From Anaerolineales bacterium (lineage in GTDB: Bacteria > Chloroflexota > Anaerolineae > Anaerolineales > UBA4823), in contig JAFGQI010000020.1 in NCBI GenBank assembly GCA_016935755.1, forward strand, positions 1 to 32,797: 32,797 nucleotides of DNA, in the 5' to 3' direction. Every line of letters starts with the position of its first letter. The first letter of the stretch is position 1. The translations under genes were made by a program, and so were the position numbers. Below are positions 15,893 through 25,100 of the stretch, piece by piece. The notes below the pieces were generated by a model that was not told the DNA's origin, did not search any database, and was given only the letters and a program-made list of their open reading frames with translations.

Positions 15893-16897
15893 ATGGAACT
15901 GGTCAAATCGGTTCTTGCCGGCAGCCGGCTGGCCCTGGCGAGAGCGCTGACGCAGATCGAAAACGGCACCGCCGAAGGTCGCGCCGCCCTGACCTCCTTA
16001 TTCCCGCACACCGGCGCTGCTCACCTGATCGGGGTAACCGGCGCACCCGGCACCGGGAAATCATCCCTGGTCAACCAGCTGGCGCGATATTTCCGCAGCC
16101 CAACCGCAGGGGAACCCCGCCGGGTGGGGATTGTGGCGGTGGATCCATCCAGCCCCTTCACTGGCGGCGCTATCCTGGGCGACCGGGTGCGCATGCGCGA
16201 CCTGGCTGGCGACCCTGGGGTGTTTATCCGCTCGATGGCCTCACGCGGCTCGCTGGGCGGGCTGGCAGCCGCCACCTCCGGGGTGGTACAAGCCCTGGAC
16301 GCTGCCGGTTTCCAGGTCATCCTGATTGAAACCGTCGGCGCCGGGCAAGCCGAAGTGGACATCGCCCGCCTGGCGCACACCACCCTGGTGATCGAAGCCC
16401 CCGGTCTGGGCGACGATATCCAGGCGATCAAGGCTGGCATCCTGGAAATCGCCGACATCCTGGTGGTCAATAAAGCCGACCGGCCTGGAGTGGAGACCAC
16501 CGAGCGCGCCCTGCGCGGCATGCTCCAACTGGCCCATCCCGTGCCGCATATCTTCCAGAACCACACCGGGCACAAGACCAGCGACCCACCTGCCCCCCAG
16601 CAGGCAGATATCCTCTGGCTGCCACCCATCCAGCGCACCGTGGCGACCGAAGGGAGCGGCGTGCCCGAGTTGGCCGCAGAAATTTCTCGCCATCATCAAT
16701 TTCTGACCGAAACTGGGGAGCTGCTCTGCCGCGAACGCGCCCGGCTGCAGTCCGAGCTGGATCTCCTGCTGCGAGAAACCCTGGTCGCCCGCTGGCGCGA
16801 AAACGTCTCAGATGATCGGTATAACCAGGCGCTGGATCAAATCCTGCAGCGCCAGCTATCCCCCTGGCAGGCGGTCGAGGAACTGCTGCATGCCTGA
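15893..16897 (+). CDS. meaB: MeaB/ArgK G-protein chaperone of B12-dependent mutase
   Basis: 334 aa, typical for MeaB. It is a P-loop GTPase that loads and protects the adenosylcobalamin cofactor of methylmalonyl-CoA mutase. Visible motifs are Walker A GAPGTGKS (50-57), 'AVDPSSPFTGGAILGDRVRM' (switch region, about 83-102), 'IETVGAGQAEVDI' (Walker B and switch region) and NKAD for guanine binding. A helical C-terminal arm for dimerisation follows. The ribosome site is weak; the start lies four bases after the mutase subunit stop, so translation is probably coupled. The end overlaps the fpg start by eight bases. Confidence 0.93.
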   Translation: MELVKSVLAGSRLALARALTQIENGTAEGRAALTSLFPHTGAAHLIGVTGAPGTGKSSLVNQLARYFRSPTAGEPRRVGIVAVDPSSPFTGGAILGDRVRMRDLAGDPGVFIRSMASRGSLGGLAAATSGVVQALDAAGFQVILIETVGAGQAEVDIARLAHTTLVIEAPGLGDDIQAIKAGILEIADILVVNKADRPGVETTERALRGMLQLAHPVPHIFQNHTGHKTSDPPAPQQADILWLPPIQRTVATEGSGVPELAAEISRHHQFLTETGELLCRERARLQSELDLLLRETLVARWRENVSDDRYNQALDQILQRQLSPWQAVEELLHA

Positions 16898-17735
16898 ACT
16901 GCCGGAAGTGGAGACGATCTGCCGGCTGCTGCGCCAGGGCAGCAACAATCACCCGACGCTGACCGGCATGCGCATCCGCAGCGCCGACCTGCTGTGGGAG
17001 CGCACTCTGGCAGAGCCAACCCCGCTGGAATTTCAACACCGCCTGCCCGGCCAGCAAATCCTGGACATCAACCGGCGGGGTAAATTCCTAGTCTTTCGCC
17101 TCACAGATGACCATTTGATCCTGCACCTGCGCATGAGCGGGGATCTGGTGATCGAGCCGCAGGAAGCGCCCATCCCCGCCCACCACCGCCTGATCCTATA
17201 TCTGCAAGGCGAACCGCTGCGCCTGGCCTTCAACGACACACGTAAATTTGGCCGGGTATGGTTAACCGCGCATCCAAATCAGGTGTTGGGCCGCCTGGGG
17301 CCAGAGCCGCTCGAGCCATCCTTCACTGCAGATCATCTGTACCAGCGGCTGCAGCGCACCCGCAGGCAGATCAAACCGCTCCTGCTGGACCAATCCTTCC
17401 TGGCCGGCCTGGGAAACATCTACACGGATGAAGCCCTGCATCTGGCGAAGATCCACCCTCTGACCCCGGCCAACCTGATCAACCCGGAGCGGGCAGAGCA
17501 GCTGTGGAGCGCCATCCGGCATGTCTTGCAAGAAGGTATTCGCCGTAATGGAGCCAGCATTGATTGGGTCTACCGGGGGGGCGATTTCCAGAATTATTTC
17601 CGAGTTTACCAACGCACAGGCCAGCCCTGCCCGGAATGCGGCGCGCTGATCGAGCGCACCCTGGTCGGGCAGCGCGGCACACACTGCTGCCCGGTCTGTC
17701 AGAGTCTTCCGGCTCTCAATCTCAGAAAGGAATAG
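16890..17735 (+). CDS. mutM: Formamidopyrimidine-DNA glycosylase (Fpg/MutM)
   Basis: 281 aa, a bifunctional DNA glycosylase/AP lyase removing oxidised purines such as 8-oxoguanine. The start is ATG 16890, since the mature enzyme must begin M-P-E-L-P: catalytic Pro2 and Glu3 are present. Lys65 in 'RRGKF' matches the catalytic lysine. 'LAGLGNIYTDEAL' holds the phosphate-binding Asn. The C-terminal zinc finger is complete (Cys247, Cys250, Cys267, Cys270) with the Arg of 'GQRGT' (Arg262). The eight-base overlap with meaB implies coupling, an unexpected pairing of a repair enzyme with a B12-enzyme chaperone. Confidence 0.95.
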   Translation: MPELPEVETICRLLRQGSNNHPTLTGMRIRSADLLWERTLAEPTPLEFQHRLPGQQILDINRRGKFLVFRLTDDHLILHLRMSGDLVIEPQEAPIPAHHRLILYLQGEPLRLAFNDTRKFGRVWLTAHPNQVLGRLGPEPLEPSFTADHLYQRLQRTRRQIKPLLLDQSFLAGLGNIYTDEALHLAKIHPLTPANLINPERAEQLWSAIRHVLQEGIRRNGASIDWVYRGGDFQNYFRVYQRTGQPCPECGALIERTLVGQRGTHCCPVCQSLPALNLRKE

Positions 17736-17740
17736 CAACT

Positions 17741-18430
17741 ATGGAAGATCCAAGCGCACTGATTGTTCCCCTGGCCTTGACAGCCCTGATCTGTCTGGTG
17801 ATTGGTGTCTTTGTGGGCCTGCTGTTAGCCAGCTTGCGCTCACCGCAAGAGAAAAACCACCCGGCGCAGAACCGGGATCTGGCCGAAGTGGTGCGCATCT
17901 GGCAGCATAAGCGGGATAAAACCCTGGTGCTGGACTTAGAAGGAAAGCAGTATGCCATCCGGGACGACCTGAGCGTGGCCCAGCACGGCAGGATGGTGGC
18001 GCTGCTGGATGCTTTACGACTGTGGCTGGGCGTTCAAGAGGCGCGCCGCGAACCTCAGACCGGATCTGTGGGAGCAGAGACCACGCCGCCCGACGCGAGC
18101 GCCCTGCTGAACCTGGCGCCAGCCGAGGCAAAACCCAGGCTCAGCTTGAACCCGGTCGATATCCTGGTCAAAGCTATGGAGGCGGATGCGCCCAAGAGCG
18201 CTTCTGCCAATTTGAGCATCGCCGCGCAGATCGATGATATTCTGCAGAAAAAGCTGGTCGATCATCCACTACGGGAACGCGGCATCCGCCTGATGGAGAT
18301 GCCCGAGCGGGGATTGGTGGTTTTGGTAGGCTTAGAGGAATATGACGGCGTCGGCGACGTGCCTTATCCCGAAATCCAGGCCCTGTTGAGAGAATGTGTG
18401 GCCGAATGGGAGCGCAGCGTCGGAGCGTAG
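17741..18430 (+). CDS. Unrecognised single-pass membrane protein
   Basis: 229 aa from ATG 17741, five bases after the fpg stop; AAAGG at 17726-17730 serves as a ribosome site. One membrane helix (about residues 8-32, 'LIVPLALTALICLVIGVFVG') is followed by a cytosolic part. A first region at about 45-100 ('LAEVVRIWQHKRDKTLVLDL' then 'YAIRDDLSVAQHGRMVALLD') looks like a small ordered domain. A variable Ala/Pro-rich stretch follows, then a conserved-looking end at about 150-225 ('SIAAQIDDILQKKL', 'GLVVLVGLEEYDGVGDVP', 'ALLRECVAEWE'). I know no function. It closes the plus-strand cluster; its stop lies five bases from the convergent stop of the deaminase gene, leaving no space for a terminator. 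Confidence 0.7.
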   Translation: MEDPSALIVPLALTALICLVIGVFVGLLLASLRSPQEKNHPAQNRDLAEVVRIWQHKRDKTLVLDLEGKQYAIRDDLSVAQHGRMVALLDALRLWLGVQEARREPQTGSVGAETTPPDASALLNLAPAEAKPRLSLNPVDILVKAMEADAPKSASANLSIAAQIDDILQKKLVDHPLRERGIRLMEMPERGLVVLVGLEEYDGVGDVPYPEIQALLRECVAEWERSVGA

Positions 18431-18435
18431 CGCGG

Positions 18436-19476
18436 TTACGGCTGGGGGAATTCGTTCCCTAGCAGCCTGACCAGTTCTGCCTTTTCATCCTCTGGCAGGA
18501 ATGAAGCCTGCGCAGCGGCAACCACCCGCTGGTGCAGCACCTCCCGTGATAGACCCAGCTCTTCACAAACCAGGCTGTATTCACTTCCCAGGGTGATTTG
18601 CGAGACACTGGGGTCATCGGTGTTAATCGTGACATTCAAGCCATGAGCTAACATCCTGGTTAACGGATGCACAGTCAGAGATGGCACCACTCCAGATTGA
18701 TAGTTGCTGGTAACGCAGACTTCAAAAGGTATACCCCGATCACGCGCCAGGGCGGTTACATCCGGGTCCTCCAGGACCCGCACACCATGACCAATACGAT
18801 CGGCGTTCAAATACAGAATGGCATCCATCACATTCTCCGCCCCCGCCCATTCGCCGGCATGGATCGTGACATGCAATCCCGCTTGCCTGGCTTCTTTGAA
18901 TACCCCCAGGAATCCCCTGGAAGAAAACTGGGCTTCATTGCCAGCCAAATCCAGCCCCAACAGCCCTCTGTCCCGCCGTTCAGCCGCCAGTTCCACCACT
19001 TTTTCGGCCAGCGATACATCTTCGTGACGATTGACGCCAGCAATCAAACGGGTTTTCACCCCATATTGCTGCTCACCTTTCTGCACGGCTCCAATCACCC
19101 AATCCATGACCTCACCCAATGGGAATCCCTCCGCCCGGCTGAGCGCTACCGGTGTAAAGCGCAGCTCCATATACAGGATGTGATCGGCGGCGGCATCGGC
19201 GATCGTCTCGATAGTCACCCTTTCAATAATTTCAGGTGAACGGTAGAACAGGCGCAGAGTCTGGAACTTGGATAGAAATTTATCGTAAGAATACTCTTCT
19301 TCGCTGCCCATCTGAACCAGTTCACGCAGCTCGCCCGTTTTAGGAAGATTCATCCCCGAAGCTCGCCCCACATCCAGGAGAGTGGCTAAACGCACAGAGC
19401 CCTCCAGGTGACGATGCAGCTCCACTTTCGGCAGGTTGGCATAATATTGAATGGGTTGTGGAGGAATTGTATTCAT
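18436..19476 (-). CDS. add: Adenosine deaminase family protein
   Basis: 346 aa, the usual length. It is a zinc-dependent (beta/alpha)8 amidohydrolase turning adenosine or deoxyadenosine into inosine or deoxyinosine. Motifs in order are the metal ligands 'ELHRHLEGS' (His21, His23), 'DLAGNE', 'HAGEWAG' with the catalytic His-Glu region, 'RIGHGV', 'CVTSN' and 'NTDDPS' near the end. Adenine deaminase and aminodeoxyfutalosine deaminase share much of this pattern, so the exact substrate is unsure. Its ATG overlaps the stop of the histidine kinase as ATGA, so the two are translationally coupled. Confidence 0.88.
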   Translation of the reverse strand: MNTIPPQPIQYYANLPKVELHRHLEGSVRLATLLDVGRASGMNLPKTGELRELVQMGSEEEYSYDKFLSKFQTLRLFYRSPEIIERVTIETIADAAADHILYMELRFTPVALSRAEGFPLGEVMDWVIGAVQKGEQQYGVKTRLIAGVNRHEDVSLAEKVVELAAERRDRGLLGLDLAGNEAQFSSRGFLGVFKEARQAGLHVTIHAGEWAGAENVMDAILYLNADRIGHGVRVLEDPDVTALARDRGIPFEVCVTSNYQSGVVPSLTVHPLTRMLAHGLNVTINTDDPSVSQITLGSEYSLVCEELGLSREVLHQRVVAAAQASFLPEDEKAELVRLLGNEFPQP

Positions 19477-22157
19477 TGACTGTACCCCGGCTGAGAATCT
19501 TTCTCAAGGATGTTTTTTTGTGAAATCGGAATAGTAAAGGTGAAGGTATTGCCCACACCTTCCTGGCTTTCTACCCACACCCGGCCTCCGTGCGCTTCGA
19601 CAATATGTTTGACAATTGCCAATCCCAGGCCGCGCCCTTTGCTATGGCGGTCTATCTGAAAGAAACGTTGGAACAGGCGAACCTGATCTGCAACCGCAAT
19701 GGCATCTCCTGGGTTAAAGACGGCTATTTTAACCATCTCCTGTTCCGCTTGCATTTGAACCGTAATGATTGAATCTGGATAAACGAACTTTAAGGCATTG
19801 CTGAGCAAATTATCAATTACCTGGGATATGCGATCGGGGTCAGCCTGCACCAATGGGAACGGATCATCGCTTTCCAGCGTGATGGAAATATCCTTGCGCG
19901 TGGTCGCCTGGCGCGCTAGGTAGATTGAGCTGCGCGCGATTTTTACCAAATCAATATCCTGGATGAGCAGCCAATTCCCACCACCAAATTCCAGGGTAGC
20001 CAGATCATCCACCAACCGTTCCAGGGCCCTTACCTTGCTATCGACAATGAGCAAACCCTGGCGCTGTTCCTCGTTCACCGCTCCCAAACCGCCATCGGTC
20101 ATCAATTCCACATAACCTTTAATAAAGGTTAGCGGGGTCAGCAATTCATGGGTGACATTCTGGATCAGCTCCAGGCGCGAGCGGTCAGCTTCCTGCAGTG
20201 CGTTGTAGCGATCCTCCAGATCGGCATAGAGGTTGTAATTTTCGACGGCGATGGCAATATGATTGGCAATAGTGATCAGTAAATCGAGATCGTGATTGCT
20301 GAAGGCATTCGGCTGATAGCTCTGAGTGGACACCATACCCAGGACTTCATCCCCAATTTTCAGCGGCGCGGAGATGATGGAGCGCACGGATTCGTCGCTG
20401 CCAAAATGTAACAATTCAAACGGCACCGGTTGAAATGAAAGATCCTGGATGAGGAGGGGTTTTCCGGTAGACAGCACATATCCGGTCATCCCTGTCGCGC
20501 CAGCCCTGGTCTGAGGCAGATAGCGGATGCCCTTATCGATGACATAGATCACCACCGCTTCGCTGGTGCGGCGATCGTTCACCGCAATCACGAACGCCTC
20601 GCAGGGCATCAACCCTTCAACGGCGTGGTGAGCCGCGCCGAGAATATCGCCAATATCCAGGTGCTGGGTGATGAAACGGCTCAGGTTGATCACCGTATCC
20701 AGTTCTTCCGCCCGCAGGTGCTCCTGCTGATATAGGCGGGCATTTTCTGTGGCATTTGCTATCTGCGCAGCCGCCACCACCAATGCCTCCCGGTCGTTTT
20801 CATCAAACGCATGAGGTTGGCAGGAGTCAATCGATAATGTGCCCACCAGGCCTCCCTGGAAAACCAGGGGCAGGATGCAGAGCGACCGGATGGCTGCATC
20901 CTGGATCGAGCTGCTCGGCTCCTGGAGCAAATCTGGGAGATAGATAATTTCACCGCTGGCTGCTGCCCGGCCACACAGGCCCTCTCCCAGCCAGACCTCC
21001 CGCCCATCTGGGAGATTGTGCTCATCCCCCACCACCGCGGCCAACTGAAGCTGATTATTCCCTTTCGGAAGCATCACTGCCACAGCCGATGACCGGTATA
21101 GGTCGCTGAGAATCGCCAGAATAGACTGCAGCATATCCTTCAATTCCATGTTCGCGCCCATCTTTTGGGCAATGCGGTAGATGGCATTCATCTCTCCCAG
21201 GTGGGCGGCGAAACGATGGGCGACATGGGAATTGTCGATCGCGATGACCGCATGATCGGTCAGCAAGGATAATAGTGAGCGATCTTCTGGCGAGAAGGTA
21301 TGCTGGCGCTTGAACGCCGCAATAAAGATGCCTAACAGGCGGCCGCCGCGGATCAAGGGGTATCCGGCTAAAGATTTGACCTGACAGTCAATCTTATCCA
21401 GCAGGTTCTTTGTTTTTTCATCTTCAATCCGGTCAACGATCAAAGGCCAGTTGCGAGAGGCGATCCATTCCAGCAAACCGCCTGGCAGCCCAGATTCGAG
21501 CATGGATTGGCCAGGATGATCACGGCAGGCCGCGGCGCCGAAGGTATAAGGCTGCTCTGCTCTGGGCGCTGGCCGGCGCAGGTAAATATACGCCGCATCG
21601 GCGGGGAGCAGTTCCAGGGTCGATTCGACCAGCAGATTGAGGATATCTTGCAGATCCTGCGCCGCCGCCATGCGCAGAGACACCGTGTGCAGCGCTTCCA
21701 TATTGCTGCGAAACTGCCAGATCAGCTGTTGAGATAGAACGTATTCAATTGCTGTGGAAAGAAGAACCTGCTGGCTCGGGGCGGACTTTTGAAACTGGCT
21801 CGCCTCAAAAGGCCGGCTGCTAAAAAGCAGCAAATAGCCAGTTCCACCCTGCTCTAATAAAAAGGGCAGCCCAGCCCAGTAAACCTGTCCCCCCTCCTGC
21901 GCCAGAATGAATCCGCTGCTAAACACCGGCTGCTGAGATTGGAGCAGCCGGTGTTCATCATCCGGGGGTAAACTGGCGCTCAAACCTGACGAAAAAGAAC
22001 GATCAGCCAGGGAAACATACTTCAATATACCTGCAGGCAGCTCCAGCCGCCAGCCTTCAGCCTCCAGGCAGTGCGCGATAACCTGGCAAACCGTGAAAAC
22101 ATCTTCTGGTTGGCCGCTCAGCCGTTGTTTTTGAAGTGTATGGGTTTCACCGATCAT
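19473..22157 (-). CDS. Soluble multi-GAF sensor histidine kinase
   Basis: 894 aa with no membrane segment, hence cytosolic. An N-terminal region (1-165) of unclear or degenerate GAF type is followed by three GAF domains at about 170-320, 340-480 and 500-650. Each ends in the 'AIAVENYNLY'-like helix that leads into the next. A HisKA domain carries His670 in 'VTHELLTPL'. The catalytic domain has the N box 'NLLSNALKF', a variant G1 box 'NPGDAI' and the G2 box 'GRGLGLAIVKHIVEAHGG'. The Asn in G1 is also common in CusS-type kinases, so activity is likely. No response regulator lies in the window. It sits 27 bases after secA on the same strand and overlaps the deaminase gene downstream. Confidence 0.9.
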   Translation of the reverse strand: MIGETHTLQKQRLSGQPEDVFTVCQVIAHCLEAEGWRLELPAGILKYVSLADRSFSSGLSASLPPDDEHRLLQSQQPVFSSGFILAQEGGQVYWAGLPFLLEQGGTGYLLLFSSRPFEASQFQKSAPSQQVLLSTAIEYVLSQQLIWQFRSNMEALHTVSLRMAAAQDLQDILNLLVESTLELLPADAAYIYLRRPAPRAEQPYTFGAAACRDHPGQSMLESGLPGGLLEWIASRNWPLIVDRIEDEKTKNLLDKIDCQVKSLAGYPLIRGGRLLGIFIAAFKRQHTFSPEDRSLLSLLTDHAVIAIDNSHVAHRFAAHLGEMNAIYRIAQKMGANMELKDMLQSILAILSDLYRSSAVAVMLPKGNNQLQLAAVVGDEHNLPDGREVWLGEGLCGRAAASGEIIYLPDLLQEPSSSIQDAAIRSLCILPLVFQGGLVGTLSIDSCQPHAFDENDREALVVAAAQIANATENARLYQQEHLRAEELDTVINLSRFITQHLDIGDILGAAHHAVEGLMPCEAFVIAVNDRRTSEAVVIYVIDKGIRYLPQTRAGATGMTGYVLSTGKPLLIQDLSFQPVPFELLHFGSDESVRSIISAPLKIGDEVLGMVSTQSYQPNAFSNHDLDLLITIANHIAIAVENYNLYADLEDRYNALQEADRSRLELIQNVTHELLTPLTFIKGYVELMTDGGLGAVNEEQRQGLLIVDSKVRALERLVDDLATLEFGGGNWLLIQDIDLVKIARSSIYLARQATTRKDISITLESDDPFPLVQADPDRISQVIDNLLSNALKFVYPDSIITVQMQAEQEMVKIAVFNPGDAIAVADQVRLFQRFFQIDRHSKGRGLGLAIVKHIVEAHGGRVWVESQEGVGNTFTFTIPISQKNILEKDSQPGYSQ

Positions 22158-22184
22158 TGATCATCCACTTCAGTTTACCATAGG

Positions 22185-25100
22185 TTAGCGTTTTCGCTTG
22201 CGTTTTCTCTTCCCGGTTGATCCTGCCTGGCGAGATGACGGCTGAGATTGTGCCGCCGCGGGCTCCCCTTCATCTTCGATCTCTAAATCAAGCTCAGCTT
22301 CACTTTCAGAGGCTGCCAGCTCCGCTGCATCATCCGATCCTGAGGTGGTTTGTACACCGCTGGCCTCCCGAGGACGCACGGCAAACATACGATTCACCAC
22401 GCCCAGCCGCATATCGCTGAGCAATTGCTGGAATAACTCATAGGCCTTATTCTTATACTGCACCAATGGATCTCGCTGAGCATAAGCCTCCAGGCCGATG
22501 GAGACTCTCAGCGCCTCCATCTGAGTCAGATAGTCCACCCATAATTCGGTAATCACACCAATTAAAACCTGGCGGTACATCTCGGTCAGAACGCGCTGCC
22601 CAAGCTGCCGGATCACCACCAGCTTCAAATCGGATGGCATTTCCACCAGGGGTGTGGACAGGGTTTGGTTCGATATATCATTGGCCTGTTTCAGAACGGC
22701 GTCGGTAAAATCATCATCAAAATTAGCCAGGGTTGCATTGCCCAGACGGGAAAATTCAGCCAGCCCCCAGGCCTGGAACATGGCCTGTTGGGCTTTCTCC
22801 AAATGGTCGAGCACCGCCTCAGCCACATCGTCAGGCCGGCGATTATCCAGCTCCCTGGCTGCCAGGTAGGTATAAACCAGGCGGCTGGTGCGCTGGAAGA
22901 CGCGCCGGTGGGTCTTCTTATCGAAGGTTGAGCGCGAACCCTGCGGCATGAGCATCAACAAAGCCAGCAGCTTCTGCTCATCCAGAACGCCCTGCCAGCG
23001 AGCAAAGACATTCTCCAGCTCGCGGGCGATCTGCCCCTCCGTCCCCAGGTAGCGCTCGATCCGGCGGGTGAACAGCACTTCCACAGCCTGGCGGATGCGC
23101 TCGGCGATGTCCTGCCATTTCAATCCAGCCAGCTGAGAGACCGGCAGATCGAGTTCCTCATCCAGGCGGCGTTCCACCGCTCCTAGCAGACGGGTGAGCG
23201 CCTGGTTGATGACGAGTTCTTCCACCTGCTGGCGCGCCTCATCTTCGGCCTGATCGGGATCATCGGGCAGACCTCGCAGCGCCTCGTTGGAGAGCTTGAG
23301 CGGCACGCGCAGTGTGTTGGACAGCTCGTTCTGGATTTCAACCGGGCGGCGCGGGCCTTCGGCTTCTTCCAGGCTCTCAAAAAAGAGCCTGACCCCTTCC
23401 AGGCGATCTTCCAGCTGCTCTTCCAGCTGTTTTTCAGCCTGATCGATCAAACCTTGGAGCGTATGCAGATGGTGTTCTAACTCCGCTTCCAGCGCCCGGC
23501 GGGCTAAATCCACCAGAACCTGGCGCGCGGTCTGCCCATCTGCCTTCTCGGGCAGGCGGGTTTTGAGGTCATCGAGCAGCAAGCGTAAGGAATAGGAGGG
23601 GAAGACAAATCCAAAGGCGCTGAGAGGCGGTTGGATTTGCTCCAGCCAGAGCAGCAGCTTCCAGGGACCGCTGTCATCCTTCAACGCCTCCGGCACGCGT
23701 TTCATGACTTCGGTGCGCAGCATTTCGGTCACATCCTCCGAGAGATCGCTCTTTTGGAAGATGCGGTTGCGCTGGCTGTAAATGGCGGCGCGCTGGGTGT
23801 TCAACACGTCATCATATTCCAGCAGGTGCTTACGCATATCAAAGTTCATCCCCTCAACCCTGGTCTGAGAGCCTTCTACGATGCGGCCCACCATGCCAAA
23901 TTCAATCGGTATGGCTTCATCCACCTTCAAGCGCTGCATCAGGCTGTCGGCGTTCTGACCTCCAAACAGGCGCATCAGATCGTCTTCCATCGAGAGATAG
24001 AAGCGCGATGAGCCAGGGTCGCCCTGGCGAGCGGAACGGCCGCGCAGCTGGTTATCGATGCGCCGGGCCTCGTGCCGCTCTGAACCAATAACATGCAAGC
24101 CGCCCAGGGAACGCACCAGCTCCATCTCGTCCATATAGCGCAGGAAATAACTGATTTCCGCCTCATAAATCCCATAAGCTGAAGCTGGCAGAGATAGGAT
24201 CGCCTTGCGGCGCGCTTCCAGCTGCATATCATACGGGTTAGAGAATCCATTGCGGCTCAACACCCGGTTAACCGCCACGATCACTTCTTCCGCCAGGTCA
24301 CCACCCAGCTTGATGTCCACCCCACGACCGGCCATATTGGTGGCGATGGTCACGGCTCCAAAAGCGCCCGCGCCAGCGATGATCTGGCTCTCCTCGGTAT
24401 GCTTGCGGGCGTTCAGCACCTCATGCGGGATGCCGCCCTGCAGATCGGCGACCAGGCGCGGCCGCTGATCTGGGCCGAGATCGAGCAGCGCCAGCAGAAC
24501 CTCCAGGTTGGCGGGGTCTTCCGGGTTGAAAGAAATATCCAGTTCGCGCGACAGGCGGCGCATTTCTGCTACATCCAATTTATCCAGCGGCTGGTACATG
24601 AACTGAAGTTCGGGGATCTGGCGCCCATCTTCCTCACGATTGTGCTTCAGCATCCAGGAGCGGCGCAGCAGCATCACTTGCGAGAGCCGGCGCAGCGGTT
24701 CCGCCTTCAGCCGGGAGGAGAGACGCTCCGAAAGCTCCACCGAGGTTGTGCCAACCAGGATGGGCCGCCCCAGGGCATGGTAGCGCAGGATTTCCCACAC
24801 AATCGCCCGCAGTTTGGCATCCTCGGTGCGGTAGACTACATCTGGATAATCCTTGCGCTTCCAGAAGAGCGGCTGACTCTGGGCCTCTCCCTGGCGTGTA
24901 TAGAAGCGGTATTTATAGCCCTGCTCGTCTTTGGCTTCCAGTTCCACCAGATCGGTGTCCTTGCGCATGGCCTGGTATTCCAGGTTGGTGGGGATAGCCA
25001 GCACATCCAGCGAATAGATCTTGCTGAACTCTTCAGCTTCGGTAATAGCCGTGCCGCTCATCCCGGCTAATTTTTCGTACATGCGAAAGTAATTCTGGAT

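Noticed and set aside
19473-22157. Loss of kinase activity from the altered G1 box (NPGDAI)
   Set aside because: Asn in place of the G1 Asp with a similar N-P-G pattern is common in active CusS-type kinases; the other boxes are intact.
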